A stretch of DNA of 64,000 nucleotides from Pseudacidovorax sp. (GCF_017991995.1 NZ_JAGOPN010000016.1:106315-170314), one strand, 5' to 3'; positions 1 to 8,898 are shown, numbered from the stretch's first letter. The notes: generated by a model from the sequence alone, not told the origin. A program made the numbers and translations.

Positions 1-43
1 ACAGCATGTTCAACTGCCGGCGGGTTCCGATGGATTGGCTCAT
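1..43 (-). CDS. 5' end of an unidentified protein, cut by the window edge
   Basis: Only the first 14 codons are inside the window (MSQSIGTRRQLNML). The ATG at 43 is preceded by a good ribosome-binding site (AGGAG on the minus strand, plus positions 48-52) and follows the SDR stop by 10 bases, so it is probably the third gene of the operon that begins with the ABC binding protein. Too little is visible to assign a family; a transporter permease or another sugar-catabolism gene would fit the context. Confidence 0.6.
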   Translation of the reverse strand, partial: MSQSIGTRRQLNML

Positions 44-53
44 GCAGGGCTCC

Positions 54-833
54 TCATCCGGCCAGGAAGCCGCCGTCCACCGCCAGCACGGTGCCGGTCA
101 TGTACTGGGCGGCCGGCGAGGCAAGGAAGAGCGCGCTGCCCGCGATGTCGGTGGGCTGGGCCCAGCGGCCCTGCGGGATGCGCGCGCGGATGCGTTCGTA
201 GTGGGCCGCGTCCTGGCGGCCTTCGGCGTTGATCGGCGTCTCGACATAGCCGGGCGCCACGGCGTTGACGCGGATGCCCTCGGCGGCCCAGGCCAGCGCC
301 AGCGACTTGGTGAGCATCACCACGCCGCCTTTGCTGGCGCAGTAGGCCGGGATCCACGGCAGCGCCGCGAAGGCATTCATCGAGGCGATGTTGACGATGC
401 TGCCCCCGGCTTCGCCATGCGCGGCCAGCAGCGGCTTGCAGGCCGTGCACAGTCGGAAGGTACCGGTGAGGTTGACGTCCAGCACGCGCTGGAAGGTGGC
501 GACCTCGAACTCCTTGAAGCGCGCCAGGATGCCGGCGCAGTTGACCAGGGTCTGCAGGCCGTCCAGTTCGCCCGCGAGCCGCGCGACGTCGTCGTCACGG
601 GTCACGTCCAGCGTGGTCAGGCGCAGGTGTGCGGCCGGCTTCAACGTGGACGCCGCCAGCGCGGCGTCGTCCACGCCGGTGGCGACCACCTCGCAGCCGG
701 CGTCGGCGAAGGCCTGCGCGATGGCGCTGCCGATGCCGCCCGCGCCGCCCACCACCAGCACGCGGTGGCCCGGCGCCAAGGCGAAGGGGCTCCCGGCCGC
801 CCGCGGGCGGCTGTCTTCGGCGATCACGTCCAT
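54..833 (-). CDS. SDR-family NAD(P)-dependent oxidoreductase
   Basis: This 259-residue protein is a classical short-chain dehydrogenase. It shows the Rossmann dinucleotide motif GGAGGIG near residue 30, NCAG in the NxAG position, the catalytic Ser in IVNIASMN and the Tyr/Lys pair in YCASKG, and it ends with the usual VDGGFLAG. The ATG at 833 overlaps the stop of the upstream ABC binding-protein gene (TGATG), so the two are translationally coupled. A longer open frame continues upstream but lies inside the binding-protein gene. Next to a sugar-type uptake protein and a LacI regulator it most likely oxidises a sugar, polyol or sugar acid; the substrate cannot be read from the sequence. Confidence 0.92.
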   Translation of the reverse strand: MDVIAEDSRPRAAGSPFALAPGHRVLVVGGAGGIGSAIAQAFADAGCEVVATGVDDAALAASTLKPAAHLRLTTLDVTRDDDVARLAGELDGLQTLVNCAGILARFKEFEVATFQRVLDVNLTGTFRLCTACKPLLAAHGEAGGSIVNIASMNAFAALPWIPAYCASKGGVVMLTKSLALAWAAEGIRVNAVAPGYVETPINAEGRQDAAHYERIRARIPQGRWAQPTDIAGSALFLASPAAQYMTGTVLAVDGGFLAG

Positions 834-2131
834 CAGTCCTTGGCGATCAGTGCGTCGAGCTGCTTGTCCGCGTCGGCGCAGGCCTGGGCGACGGTCTTCT
901 GGCCCAGCAGAAGTTCGTTGACCGCCTGGCCCACGTATTCGCGCGAGGCGGGGTTGGCCACGATGGGGTAGCCCACCTCGGACGTGCCGGTCTTGCCCAG
1001 CTCGCTGACGGTGGCGGCCCATTCGCGGCGCACCGGCTCACCGTCCATCCAGGCCTTGTAGTCGGCGCCGTTGGCCACCGATGCGCGCGGCGGCGCCACG
1101 CCGTCCAGCGCCAGCTTCTCCTGCACGGCGCGGCTGGTGGCCCACTGCACGAAGTACCAGGCGGCTTCCTTCTTCTTGCTGTACGCCGAGACGGACATGG
1201 TCCAGCCGATCACCGTGGGGCGCGAGCCGCCGGGGCCGGCAGGCAGCACGGCGATGGCCGTGTCCTTGAGGCGGGCGCCGCCTTCCATCACGCTGCGCAG
1301 CTCGTTGGAGGACTCGAAGGCCATCGCCGCCTTGCCCTCGCGGTACAGGCTGCTGATCTGGTAGAAGCTGTAGTTCACCACGCCGGGCGGGCCGTAGTCC
1401 TTGAGCAGCTTGGCATACAGGGCCAGCGACTCCTGGCCCGGCTTGCTGCACAGCTGCGACTTGCCGTCCTTCATGTAGTCGCCGCCGAAGTTGTGCAGGA
1501 ACACGCTGTAGCTGAAGGGAAGCGCGGGCTTGAGGCCGCGCGACACGAAGGGCGTCACGCCCGGCTCGCAGCTCTTGAGCTTGGCGGCCACGCCTTCGAG
1601 TTCGGGCAGGCTCTTGGGCAGCTGCACGCCGCACTTCTGGAACAGGTCCTTGCGGTAGTAGAGCACCGGGCCTTCGATGTTGAGCGGCACGCCCATCACC
1701 CGGCCGTTGTAGCTCGCGTCCTTCACCAGGCCGGGGCTGAGGTCGGCGAAGTCGTAGTCGGGGGCTGCAGAGGTCTTGATGAGGTCGGTCAGGTCGGCAT
1801 ACCAGCCGGCCTTGGCGAACTGCAGGCCCTCGCGCGAGGGCAGGGACATGAACAGGTCCACCTCGTCGCTGCGCGAGTTCATCACGGTGACCATGCGCTG
1901 GCGCATCTGCTGCTCCTGGTAGCTGTCCACCTTGAGCGTCATGCCGGTCTGCTTCTCGAAGTCGGCCTTGTGCTTGAGCAGCGCCGCCGCCACCGGGTTG
2001 TTGTTGGCCAGGAAGGTGAGGGTGGTGCCCTGGTGCTTCTTCCAGTTGAACTCCTGGGCGCCCGCCGTGAGCGACAGCGTGGCCAGGGCGACCGTGCCGA
2101 GCATGGCGAGGGGGCGATGGATGGAACGCAT
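833..2131 (-). CDS. ABC transporter extracellular substrate-binding protein (family 1, sugar type)
   Basis: A 432-residue periplasmic binding protein. It starts with a Sec signal peptide (positively charged MRSIHRP, hydrophobic stretch, cleavage near TAGAQ) followed by a family-1 solute-binding fold with features such as GVPLNIEGPVLYYRKDLF and GWTMSVSAYSKKKEAAWYFV, typical of carbohydrate binding proteins. The matching permease and ATPase genes are not in the window and may lie past the left edge. The RBS AGGAGA precedes the ATG at 2131. A LacI-type operator (2178-2191) sits 47 bases upstream, so the divergent LacI regulator probably represses this operon. The ligand is unknown. Confidence 0.92.
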   Translation of the reverse strand: MRSIHRPLAMLGTVALATLSLTAGAQEFNWKKHQGTTLTFLANNNPVAAALLKHKADFEKQTGMTLKVDSYQEQQMRQRMVTVMNSRSDEVDLFMSLPSREGLQFAKAGWYADLTDLIKTSAAPDYDFADLSPGLVKDASYNGRVMGVPLNIEGPVLYYRKDLFQKCGVQLPKSLPELEGVAAKLKSCEPGVTPFVSRGLKPALPFSYSVFLHNFGGDYMKDGKSQLCSKPGQESLALYAKLLKDYGPPGVVNYSFYQISSLYREGKAAMAFESSNELRSVMEGGARLKDTAIAVLPAGPGGSRPTVIGWTMSVSAYSKKKEAAWYFVQWATSRAVQEKLALDGVAPPRASVANGADYKAWMDGEPVRREWAATVSELGKTGTSEVGYPIVANPASREYVGQAVNELLLGQKTVAQACADADKQLDALIAKD

Positions 2132-2177
2132 GGAATGTCTCCTTGTTCAGGTCGGCCATGCCGACGGGCGGAATCGA

Positions 2178-2191
2178 TGTAACCGTTTACA
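2178..2191. promoter_or_regulatory. LacI-family operator-like site A
   Basis: TGTAACCGTTTACA is a near-perfect 14-bp palindrome with the central CG step typical of LacI-family operators. It lies between the binding-protein gene (start 2131) and the lacI-type gene (start 2320). It resembles site B at 2303-2316, which supports one regulator binding both. Confidence 0.7.
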
Positions 2192-2302
2192 GAATTGTGG
2201 GTGATTGAAGAGGTGCAATCAACCGCCTTTGCAGGGGAGAAGAACGGTTTTTGATTGGGGTTTGCCCTTGAAAACGGTGGTGCTGGCGATGTACCGGTTT
2301 TA

Positions 2303-2316
2303 TGTAAACTGTTTCA
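2303..2316. promoter_or_regulatory. LacI-family operator-like site B
   Basis: TGTAAACTGTTTCA shares the TGTAA-N4-TTxCA layout of site A and ends three bases before the regulator's ATG at 2320, which suggests autorepression. A weaker related sequence (TGTACCGGTTTTA) directly precedes it. The centres of sites A and B are 125 bp apart. Confidence 0.6.
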
Positions 2317-2319
2317 TCG

Positions 2320-3342
2320 ATGAAGAACAAATCCGTCGGCATCCGGGAGGTGGCGCAGCACGCGGGCGTGTCGACCGCATCGATCTCGCGGGCGCTGAAC
2401 AGCCCCGAATCGGTCAGCCCGGCCCTGCGCCTGAAGGTGGACGCGGCCATCGCCGCGCTGGGCTACATCCCCGACGCGGCGGCGCGCGCGCTGTCGTCGC
2501 GGCGCACGCGCACCATCGGCGCCATCATCCCGACGGTGGACAACGCCATGTTCGCCCGCGGCATCGAGGCGCTGCAGCGCTACCTGTCGCTGCAGGGCTA
2601 CCTGCTGCTGCTGGCCACCAGCGGCTACGACCCCGAGGTCGAGTTCCGCCAGGCGCAGAACATGGTCAGCCGCGGCGTGGACGGCCTGATCCTGCGCGGC
2701 GACACGCACACCGAGGGCCTGCGGCGCCTGCTGGCCACGCAGCGGATGCCCTTCGTGAACGTGGGCGTCTACCACCCCGACAAGCCCTATGCCTCCATCG
2801 GCGCCAACAACGAGGACGCCGCCTGGCGCGCCACGCGCTACCTGATCGGGCTGGGCCACACGCGCATCGCGATGGTGGCGGCCATGTCGGCCCACAACGA
2901 CCGGGCCTCGGCCCGCGTGGCCGGCGTGCGGCGCGCCCTGAAGGAGCAGGGCCTGTCCTTGCCCGACGACTGGTACTACGAGGTGCACTACCGCCTGGAC
3001 GACGCCCGCCAGGCCGCACGCGCGCTCATGGCCCGGCCCGAGCGTCCGACGGCGGTGGTCTGCGGCAACGACGTGCTGGCCTACGGCGTGCTGCTGGAGG
3101 TCGAGCGCCACGGCCTGCAGGTGCCCGGCGACATCTCGGTCATGGGCTTCGACGACCTGGAGTGGAGCCGCCACCTGCGGCCCAGCCTCACGACCATGCA
3201 CCTGCCCACCGACGAGGTGTGGACGCGGGCCGGCGAGCACCTGGTCAAGCAGCTGAGCGGCCAGCCCTGCGTGATGCACCACGAGGTGGACGCGACGCTG
3301 GTCGTGCGCGAATCCACCGCGCCGCCGCGCGCGGGCGCCTGA
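2320..3342 (+). CDS. LacI-family transcriptional regulator
   Basis: A 340-residue repressor of the LacI/GalR type. The N-terminal helix-turn-helix is clear (GIREVAQHAGVSTASISRAL, residues 7-26), followed by the hinge helix region (AARALSS) and a periplasmic-binding-protein-like effector domain ending with the usual FDDLEWSRHLRPSLTTM. It is divergent from the ABC binding protein/SDR operon, and two LacI-type operator candidates lie in the intergenic region, so it probably controls that operon and itself in response to a sugar ligand. It ends 20 bases before the convergent tauE-like gene. Confidence 0.94.
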   Translation: MKNKSVGIREVAQHAGVSTASISRALNSPESVSPALRLKVDAAIAALGYIPDAAARALSSRRTRTIGAIIPTVDNAMFARGIEALQRYLSLQGYLLLLATSGYDPEVEFRQAQNMVSRGVDGLILRGDTHTEGLRRLLATQRMPFVNVGVYHPDKPYASIGANNEDAAWRATRYLIGLGHTRIAMVAAMSAHNDRASARVAGVRRALKEQGLSLPDDWYYEVHYRLDDARQAARALMARPERPTAVVCGNDVLAYGVLLEVERHGLQVPGDISVMGFDDLEWSRHLRPSLTTMHLPTDEVWTRAGEHLVKQLSGQPCVMHHEVDATLVVRESTAPPRAGA

Positions 3343-3362
3343 GCCGCCGGACGCGCGGCCGA

Positions 3363-4154
3363 TCAGCGGGCGTGCAGCGCCCCGAGCGCCAGCGAGCCGC
3401 CCGTGGCCACCAGCAGCGCCGCCACGCCCCAGCGCAGCACGTTGGCCGGCACATGCGGCTGCAGGCGCAACGCCAGCCGCGTGAGCACCTGTACCAGCGG
3501 CAGCGCGATGGCCGACAGCAGCACGGCCCGCAGCGAGAAGCCGCCCGTGGGCACGTTCAGCGCGATGCGCGTCAGCGCATTGGCCGCGAACATCAGCAGC
3601 AGGCCGCGCCGCACCACGTCCAGCGCCAGTGGCTGCCGATACAGGTGGTAGACGATGGGCGGCCCGGAGGTGCCGAAGAGCCCGCCCATCAGCCCCGACA
3701 CCAGCCCCGCCGCCGCGAACTGCCGCGGCGGCGCCAGCGTGGCGCGCACCGCGCCCCGGCGCAGCAGCACCAACGCGCACAGCACGATCACCACGCCCAG
3801 CAGCAGCTTGAGCGCCGTGGTGGCGCCCGCGCTCAGCCAGTGCAGCAGCACCAGGCCCCCGCCCACGCCGACGCAGCTCGTGAGGATGGCCGGCTTCATC
3901 AGCGGCCAGGGCACCGGCTGCCGGTGGGCGCGGAAGTAGGCCCAGGCATTGGCCAGCGTGAGCACCGTCGCCACGTTGGCCGCATCGGCCACCGAGGCCA
4001 GGTCGAAGCTGGCCACCAGGCTCAGGAAGACCAGCCCGAAGGCGAAGCCCGAGAGCGTCTGGGCGAAGGTGGCGATGGCGACGCACAGCAGGTACAGGGC
4101 CAGCGAGGTGGGCGAGCCGAGCAGGGCGGCGAGCGAAGCGAAGGAGGGCGGCAT
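3363..4154 (-). CDS. TauE/SafE-family sulfite/organosulfonate exporter-like membrane protein
   Basis: A 263-residue integral membrane protein with about eight hydrophobic helices and the TauE/SafE layout, including the glycine-rich ALVSGLMGGLFGTSGPP-type motif found here as LVSGLMGGLFGTSGPPI near residue 135. The family exports sulfite, sulfoacetate and other small organic anions. It is the last gene of the minus-strand operon that contains an IlvD-type dehydratase and an HpaI aldolase, so it may export the end product of that pathway. No strong ribosome-binding site is visible before the ATG. Substrate unknown. Confidence 0.88.
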   Translation of the reverse strand: MPPSFASLAALLGSPTSLALYLLCVAIATFAQTLSGFAFGLVFLSLVASFDLASVADAANVATVLTLANAWAYFRAHRQPVPWPLMKPAILTSCVGVGGGLVLLHWLSAGATTALKLLLGVVIVLCALVLLRRGAVRATLAPPRQFAAAGLVSGLMGGLFGTSGPPIVYHLYRQPLALDVVRRGLLLMFAANALTRIALNVPTGGFSLRAVLLSAIALPLVQVLTRLALRLQPHVPANVLRWGVAALLVATGGSLALGALHAR

Positions 4155-4237
4155 GCGAAAGAAAAGGTCGGCGCGGCGGCCGCCACGGAGCCTCGACGCC
4201 TGAGCCCGCTTCGGTCGTCGCCGAGGGGTTCAGCTGT

Positions 4238-5203
4238 TCAGTCCTTGTCGGCGAGGCCCAGGTCGCGGATGAGTTTTCCGTAGGCCTCGGATTGTTGCGC
4301 GGCGAAGGCCGCGAAGCGCGGGCCGTCCAGGTAGGCGGGCGGCGTCTCCAGGCGTTGGGCTTCGCTCTTGTACGCCTCGCCGGCCAGCGCGGCCTGACAG
4401 GCCGACTCCAGCTTGGCCAGCACGGGCGCGGGCAGGCCCTTGGGCGCGATCACGCCGCCCCAGATCGAGGCCGTGATCGGCCAGCCGGCCTCGGCCATGG
4501 TCGGCACGTCCGGGTAGCCGGGCAGGCGCTGCTCGGCGAACACGGCCAGCGGCCGCAGGCCGTATTGCTTGGAGACAGTCGGCGTCTCGCTGAACAGCAT
4601 GACCTGCTTGCCCAGCAGGCCGGTGACCATCTCGCCCGAGCTCTTGTAGGGCACATGCAGCCCCTTGGCCTGCGCCTTGTCGAGCAGCATCTCCATGGCC
4701 AGGTGCAGCAGCGTGCCGCGGCCGGAGGAGCCGTAGGTGAGCGTGCCGGGGTTCTTGCGCGCGAAGGCCAGCACGTCGGCCACGCTCTGGAAGGGCGAGT
4801 CCTTGGGCACCATCATCATCAGCGGCACGGCGTAGGTGCGGCAGACGTGGTCGAAGTTCTGGTGGCTGTAGCCCGTCTTGCGGATGGCCGGCTGCAGCAC
4901 CTCGGGCCCGATCACCGACAGGCCCACGGTGTAGCCGTCGGGCCGGGCGCGCATCAGCTGCAGCATGCCGATGGCGCCGCCCGCGCCGGCCTTGTTGTCC
5001 ACCACCATGGCCTGGCCCAGCTGCTCGCCCATGTGGCGCTCCAGGATGCGGGCCATGATGTCCGAGGTGCCGCCGGGCCCGAAGGGCACGACCATGGTCA
5101 CGGGCTTGTCGGGATAGGCGGGCTGCGCCTGCGCCGGAAGTGCGGCGGCACAGGCCAGGGCGGCCCACAGCAGGCCGTGCACGGCGGCCGGTCGGATCTT
5201 CAT
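4238..5203 (-). CDS. Bug/TctC-family periplasmic solute receptor
   Basis: A 321-residue tripartite-tricarboxylate-type receptor (Bug family). It has a signal peptide (cleavage near ALPAQAQP), the first family block KPVTMVVPFGPGGTSDIMAR, the ligand-loop block VVDNKAGAGGAIG and the late block MAEAGWP. No TctA/TctB membrane subunits are in the window, so it is an orphan receptor that must share membrane partners or act in sensing. It lies downstream of the aldolase gene in the sugar-acid operon. The RBS AAGGAGAC precedes the ATG. Confidence 0.93.
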   Translation of the reverse strand: MKIRPAAVHGLLWAALACAAALPAQAQPAYPDKPVTMVVPFGPGGTSDIMARILERHMGEQLGQAMVVDNKAGAGGAIGMLQLMRARPDGYTVGLSVIGPEVLQPAIRKTGYSHQNFDHVCRTYAVPLMMMVPKDSPFQSVADVLAFARKNPGTLTYGSSGRGTLLHLAMEMLLDKAQAKGLHVPYKSSGEMVTGLLGKQVMLFSETPTVSKQYGLRPLAVFAEQRLPGYPDVPTMAEAGWPITASIWGGVIAPKGLPAPVLAKLESACQAALAGEAYKSEAQRLETPPAYLDGPRFAAFAAQQSEAYGKLIRDLGLADKD

Positions 5204-5234
5204 CGTTGTCTCCTTGAATGTGGTCGGGCGCGCG

Positions 5235-6044
5235 TCAGTACACGCTGCTCTCGAATCCCTTGGCGAGCGAAGGACGGATCGCCTCGATGAAGGCCGTGGC
5301 CTGCCGCATCATCATTCCCATGTCCGAGGCCACGGCCACGAAGTCGTAGCCGAGCTGCACGAAGCTGCCCACCATCTGCGGCGTGGGCCCCACGATGCCG
5401 CAGGGTTTGCCCACCGCGCGGCAGCGCCGGGCCACGTCGGCGATGACGGCCTGCACGTCCGGATGGGCGATGTTGCCGATGTGGCCCATGTTGGCCGACA
5501 GGTCGCCGGGGCCGAGGAAGAGCGCGTCCACGCCGGGCACGGCGGCGATCTCCTCCAGCGCGGCCACCGCCTGCGGCGTCTCGAGCTGGATGATGGTGAA
5601 CACCGAATCGTTGGCGCGCTGGCCGTAGTCGCGCGCGGTGCCGTAGCCCGAGGCACGGTGCACGGCCGCGAAGCCGCGCACGCCCTGCGGGGGGTACTTG
5701 GCGTACGAGACGGCGCGCGCCGCCGCCTCGGCGCTGTCGACGAAGGGCACCATCACCGTCTGCGCGCCCAGGTCCAGCGCCCGCTTGAAGAGCACGGCGT
5801 CGTTGGCGGCCAGGCGGGCCACCGGGCAGGCGTCGGTGCCGGCAATGGCCTGGAGCACGGCGAGCGTGTCCTTCTCGTCCATGGGCACATGCTCCAGGTC
5901 GACCAGCAGCCAGTCGAAGCCGGCGCGGCCCATGGCCTCGGCGGTGCTGGCCGCGCCGGACATGAGCCAGGTGCCGAGCGGCGCGCCGGGCTGGCCCAGG
6001 CGACGGCGGAAGGGGTTGTCGAGCAGATCGGAATAGGCAGGCAT
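5235..6044 (-). CDS. HpcH/HpaI-family aldolase (2-keto-3-deoxy acid aldolase type)
   Basis: A 269-residue class II aldolase of the HpcH/HpaI/garL group. Visible landmarks are LGTWLMSG at the N terminus, WLLVDLEHVPMD, the metal-ligand region IIQLETPQAV and LFLGPGDLSANMG. The family cleaves 2-keto-3-deoxy sugar acids to pyruvate and an aldehyde. The ATG at 6044 follows the IlvD-type dehydratase stop by 8 bases, which fits a two-step dehydration then retro-aldol pathway. The exact sugar acid cannot be told; a sulfo-sugar acid is one possibility given the TauE/SafE gene in the same operon. Confidence 0.92.
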   Translation of the reverse strand: MPAYSDLLDNPFRRRLGQPGAPLGTWLMSGAASTAEAMGRAGFDWLLVDLEHVPMDEKDTLAVLQAIAGTDACPVARLAANDAVLFKRALDLGAQTVMVPFVDSAEAAARAVSYAKYPPQGVRGFAAVHRASGYGTARDYGQRANDSVFTIIQLETPQAVAALEEIAAVPGVDALFLGPGDLSANMGHIGNIAHPDVQAVIADVARRCRAVGKPCGIVGPTPQMVGSFVQLGYDFVAVASDMGMMMRQATAFIEAIRPSLAKGFESSVY

Positions 6045-6052
6045 GCGTCGGG

Positions 6053-7798
6053 TCAGTAGATGGGCGGTTCGGGGGTGGCGGCGTTGCCGGCGAGCACGTC
6101 GAAGTCGCAGCCCAGGTGGGCCTGGGTGACTTCGCGCTGGTAGATGCGGGTGAAGCCGCGCACATAGGGCTGGGGCGGCGGCGTCCAGTCGCGCCGGCGG
6201 GCGGCGAGTTCCTCGTCGGGCACCAGCAGCTCCAGGCGGCGCTCGCCGATGTCGATGCGGATCAGGTCGCCGGTGCGCACCAGCGCCAGCGGGCCGCCGA
6301 CGGCGGACTCGGGCGAGATGTGCAGCACGCAGGTGCCGTAGTGGGTGCCGCTCATGCGCGAATCCGACAGGCGCAGGATGTCGCGCACGCCGCGCTGCAG
6401 CAGCTTCTTGGGCACGGGCAGGTTGCCCCATTCGGGCATGCCGGGACCGCCCACCGGTCCGCCGTTGCGCAGCACCAGCACGCTGTCCTCGGTGACGTCG
6501 AGCGCCGGGTCGTTGATGGCGGCCAGCATGTCGGCGTTGGAGTCGAACACCAGCGCCGGCCCGGTGTGGCGCAGCAGCCGCGGGCTGGCGGCCGAGGGCT
6601 TGATCACCGCGCCGTCGGGCGCCAGGTTGCCGCGCAGCACAGCGAGCGCCAGGCCGGCCTCGGGGCAGTCGGCGGGGGCGGCCACCACGGGCTGGTCGAG
6701 CGGGCGGATCACGGCGTCGTCCAGCGGCACGGCGCCGGCGATGTTCTCGCCCAGCGTGCGGCCGGTGCAGGTCTGCGCGTTCAGGTCCAGCACGCCGGCG
6801 ATGCGCTGCAGCAGCGCGGGCAGGCCGCCGGCGTAGTAGAAGTCCTCCATCAGCCGGTCGCCGGCCGGGAAGAGGTTGGCCAGCACCGGCACGCGGCGCG
6901 CCATGGCGTCGAAGTCGTCCAGGCCGAGCGGGATGCCGGTGCGCCCCGCCATGGCCGGCAGGTGCACCGCCGCGTTGGTCGAGCCGCCCAGCGCCATCCA
7001 GGTCGCCACGCCGTTGAGGAAGGACGCGCGGGTGATGAAGCGCGAGGGCTTGAGGTCGTCCCACACCATCTCGACGATGCGCTGGCCGCAGGCCCAGGCC
7101 ATGCGGGTGTGGCTCGCGTCCATGGCCGGGATGCTGCTGGCGCCGGGCAGCGCAAGGCCCATGGCCTCGACGATGGCCGTCATGGTGCTGGCCGTGCCCA
7201 TGGTGTTGCAGGTGCCGGGCGCGCGCGTCATGCGGGCCTCCAGGGCGATCCACTCGGCCTGGTCGATCTCGCCGACGGTGTACTTCTCCCAGTACTTCTT
7301 GGTGTGGGTGCCGGCCCCCACGCTCTGGCCCTGGTAGCGGTCGTTGAGCATGGGCCCGGCCGGGCAGAAGAGGGCGGGCACGTCCATCGACAGGGCGCCC
7401 ATCACCAGCCCAGGCGTGGTCTTGTCGCAGCCGCCCAGCAGCACCACGCCGTCCAGCGGCAGGCTGCGGATCAGCTCCTCGGCCTCCATGGCCAGGAAGT
7501 TGCGGTAGAGCATGGTGGTGGGCTTGACCATCACCTCGCCCAGGCTCATGGCGGGCAGCTCCAGCGGATAGCCGCCGGCCTGCAGCACGCCGCGCTTGAT
7601 GGCCTGCGCCCGCTCACGCAGGTGGGCGTGGCAGGGCGACAGGTCGCTCCAGGTGTTGAGGATGCCCACGATGGGCCGGCCCATGAATTCCTCGCGCGAC
7701 AGGCCCTGCTGCTGCATGCGCTGGCGGTGGGCGAAGCCGCGGATGTCGTTGCTGGCGAACCAGCGCTGGCTTCGCAATTGATCGATGCTGCGGCGCAA
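6053..7798 (-). CDS. IlvD/Edd-family sugar-acid dehydratase (arabonate/xylonate dehydratase type)
   Basis: A dehydratase of about 581 residues. The three cysteines that hold the [2Fe-2S] cluster in pentonate dehydratases are at C56 (LSPC), C124 (GGCDK) and C197 (PGTCNTMG), close to the spacing known for L-arabinonate dehydratase. The N terminus (LRSQRWFASND) is typical of that subgroup rather than of dihydroxyacid dehydratase of valine synthesis. I chose TTG at 7798 because AAGGAAG sits just upstream; an earlier TTG at 7813 overlaps the previous gene. The product would be a 2-keto-3-deoxy acid for the aldolase encoded next. Confidence 0.93.
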   Translation of the reverse strand: MRRSIDQLRSQRWFASNDIRGFAHRQRMQQQGLSREEFMGRPIVGILNTWSDLSPCHAHLRERAQAIKRGVLQAGGYPLELPAMSLGEVMVKPTTMLYRNFLAMEAEELIRSLPLDGVVLLGGCDKTTPGLVMGALSMDVPALFCPAGPMLNDRYQGQSVGAGTHTKKYWEKYTVGEIDQAEWIALEARMTRAPGTCNTMGTASTMTAIVEAMGLALPGASSIPAMDASHTRMAWACGQRIVEMVWDDLKPSRFITRASFLNGVATWMALGGSTNAAVHLPAMAGRTGIPLGLDDFDAMARRVPVLANLFPAGDRLMEDFYYAGGLPALLQRIAGVLDLNAQTCTGRTLGENIAGAVPLDDAVIRPLDQPVVAAPADCPEAGLALAVLRGNLAPDGAVIKPSAASPRLLRHTGPALVFDSNADMLAAINDPALDVTEDSVLVLRNGGPVGGPGMPEWGNLPVPKKLLQRGVRDILRLSDSRMSGTHYGTCVLHISPESAVGGPLALVRTGDLIRIDIGERRLELLVPDEELAARRRDWTPPPQPYVRGFTRIYQREVTQAHLGCDFDVLAGNAATPEPPIY

Positions 7799-7809
7799 GC
7801 GTCTTCCTT

Positions 7810-8802
7810 TCAATCCATCTTCACGCCGGCGTCCTTGACCAGGGCGCGCATGGCGATGCCGTCCTTGCGGATCAGCGCTTCGAACTCGTCGGGGGTGGAG
7901 TTCAGCACCTCGTAGCCCTGGGCCTCCAGCGGCTGGCGGAAGGCCGGCTGCTGCAGCACGGCCACCGATTCGCGGTTCAGCCGCTGCGCGACATCGGGCG
8001 GCGTGCCGCGTCGCACCAGGATGCCGTTCCAGACCACCGAGACCACGCCCGGCACGCCGGCCTCCGCAAAGGTGGGCACGTCGGGCATCACGGCCGAGCG
8101 CTTGGTGTCGGCCACCGCCAGCACCCGCACTTTGCCGGCCTGCCTGTGGCCGGTGACGGCCGGCAGGTTGTTGAACATCATGGGGATCTGCCCGCCCAGC
8201 ACATCGGTGAGGGCCGGCGGGCCGCCCTTGTAGGGCGCGTGGACCAGCTGCGTGCCGCTGTTCTTCTCGAACAGCACGCCCGCCAGGTGCATGGTGTTGC
8301 CGTTGCCGGCCGAGCCGAAGACCAGCCGGCCGGGCTGCGCCTTGGCGGCGGCCACCACGTCGGCCACGCTGCGGTACGGCGTCTGCGCGCCCACCAGCAG
8401 CACGTTGGGCATCTGGTGGGTGAGGGTGATGGGCTGCAGGTCCTTCTGCGGCTCGTAGCCCATGCTGGCGTAGAGCTGCGGGTTGATGGCCAGCGTGCTC
8501 AGCGAGCCCAGCAGCAGCGTGTAACCGTCCGCCGGCTGGTTGCGCGCCACATAGGCCGAGCCGATGTTGCCGTTGGCGCCGGCGCGGTTGTCGATGACCA
8601 CCGGCTGGCCCAGCCGCTCCGACAGGCCCTGCGCGAAGCTGCGCGCGAACTGGTCGGCCACGCCGCCGGCCGGGTAGGGCACCACCAGCGTCAGCGGCCG
8701 GGTGGGGTAGGCCGCGGACTCGGCCGCAGCGGCCGGCCCCAGGGCGCAGGCAGCGCAGGCGGCCAGGCCCAGCTGGGCGAACAGGCGGCGGTCGACGGGC
8801 AT
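7810..8802 (-). CDS. Bug/TctC-family periplasmic solute receptor
   Basis: A 330-residue Bug receptor and first gene of the dehydratase/aldolase operon. The ATG at 8802 has an AGGAGAC ribosome-binding site and begins a signal peptide (MPVDRRLFAQLGLAACAACA, cleavage near AAAES). The family blocks LTLVVPYPAGGVADQFARS, VVIDNRAGANGNIG and FAEAGVPGV are present. Position at the head of the operon suggests it takes up, or senses, the sugar acid that the operon breaks down. A perfect inverted repeat at 8827-8845 and a LacI-type operator at 8836-8849 lie just upstream. Confidence 0.93.
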   Translation of the reverse strand: MPVDRRLFAQLGLAACAACALGPAAAAESAAYPTRPLTLVVPYPAGGVADQFARSFAQGLSERLGQPVVIDNRAGANGNIGSAYVARNQPADGYTLLLGSLSTLAINPQLYASMGYEPQKDLQPITLTHQMPNVLLVGAQTPYRSVADVVAAAKAQPGRLVFGSAGNGNTMHLAGVLFEKNSGTQLVHAPYKGGPPALTDVLGGQIPMMFNNLPAVTGHRQAGKVRVLAVADTKRSAVMPDVPTFAEAGVPGVVSVVWNGILVRRGTPPDVAQRLNRESVAVLQQPAFRQPLEAQGYEVLNSTPDEFEALIRKDGIAMRALVKDAGVKMD

Positions 8803-8826
8803 GGGAGTCTCCTGATTGGGGATGTC

Positions 8827-8849
8827 AGCGGTAACTGTTACCGCTAACA
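8827..8849. promoter_or_regulatory. LacI/GntR-type operator between the Bug gene and the second LacI regulator
   Basis: AGCGGTAACTGTTACCGCT (8827-8845) is a perfect 9-bp inverted repeat around one base. Overlapping it, TGTTACCGCTAACA (8836-8849) fits the LacI-family pattern with a central CG and resembles gluconate-repressor sites. It sits in the 96-base divergent intergenic region, so it probably controls both directions. Confidence 0.72.
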
Positions 8850-8898
8850 TGCTGTTAGTCTAGGCGCCCGGGCCGCTTGCCGGCCATCGGTGCTAACC

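Noticed and set aside
6053..7813. Dehydratase start at TTG 7813
   Set aside because: The codon overlaps the previous gene's stop and leaves no ribosome-binding site; TTG 7798 has AAGGAAG at the right distance.
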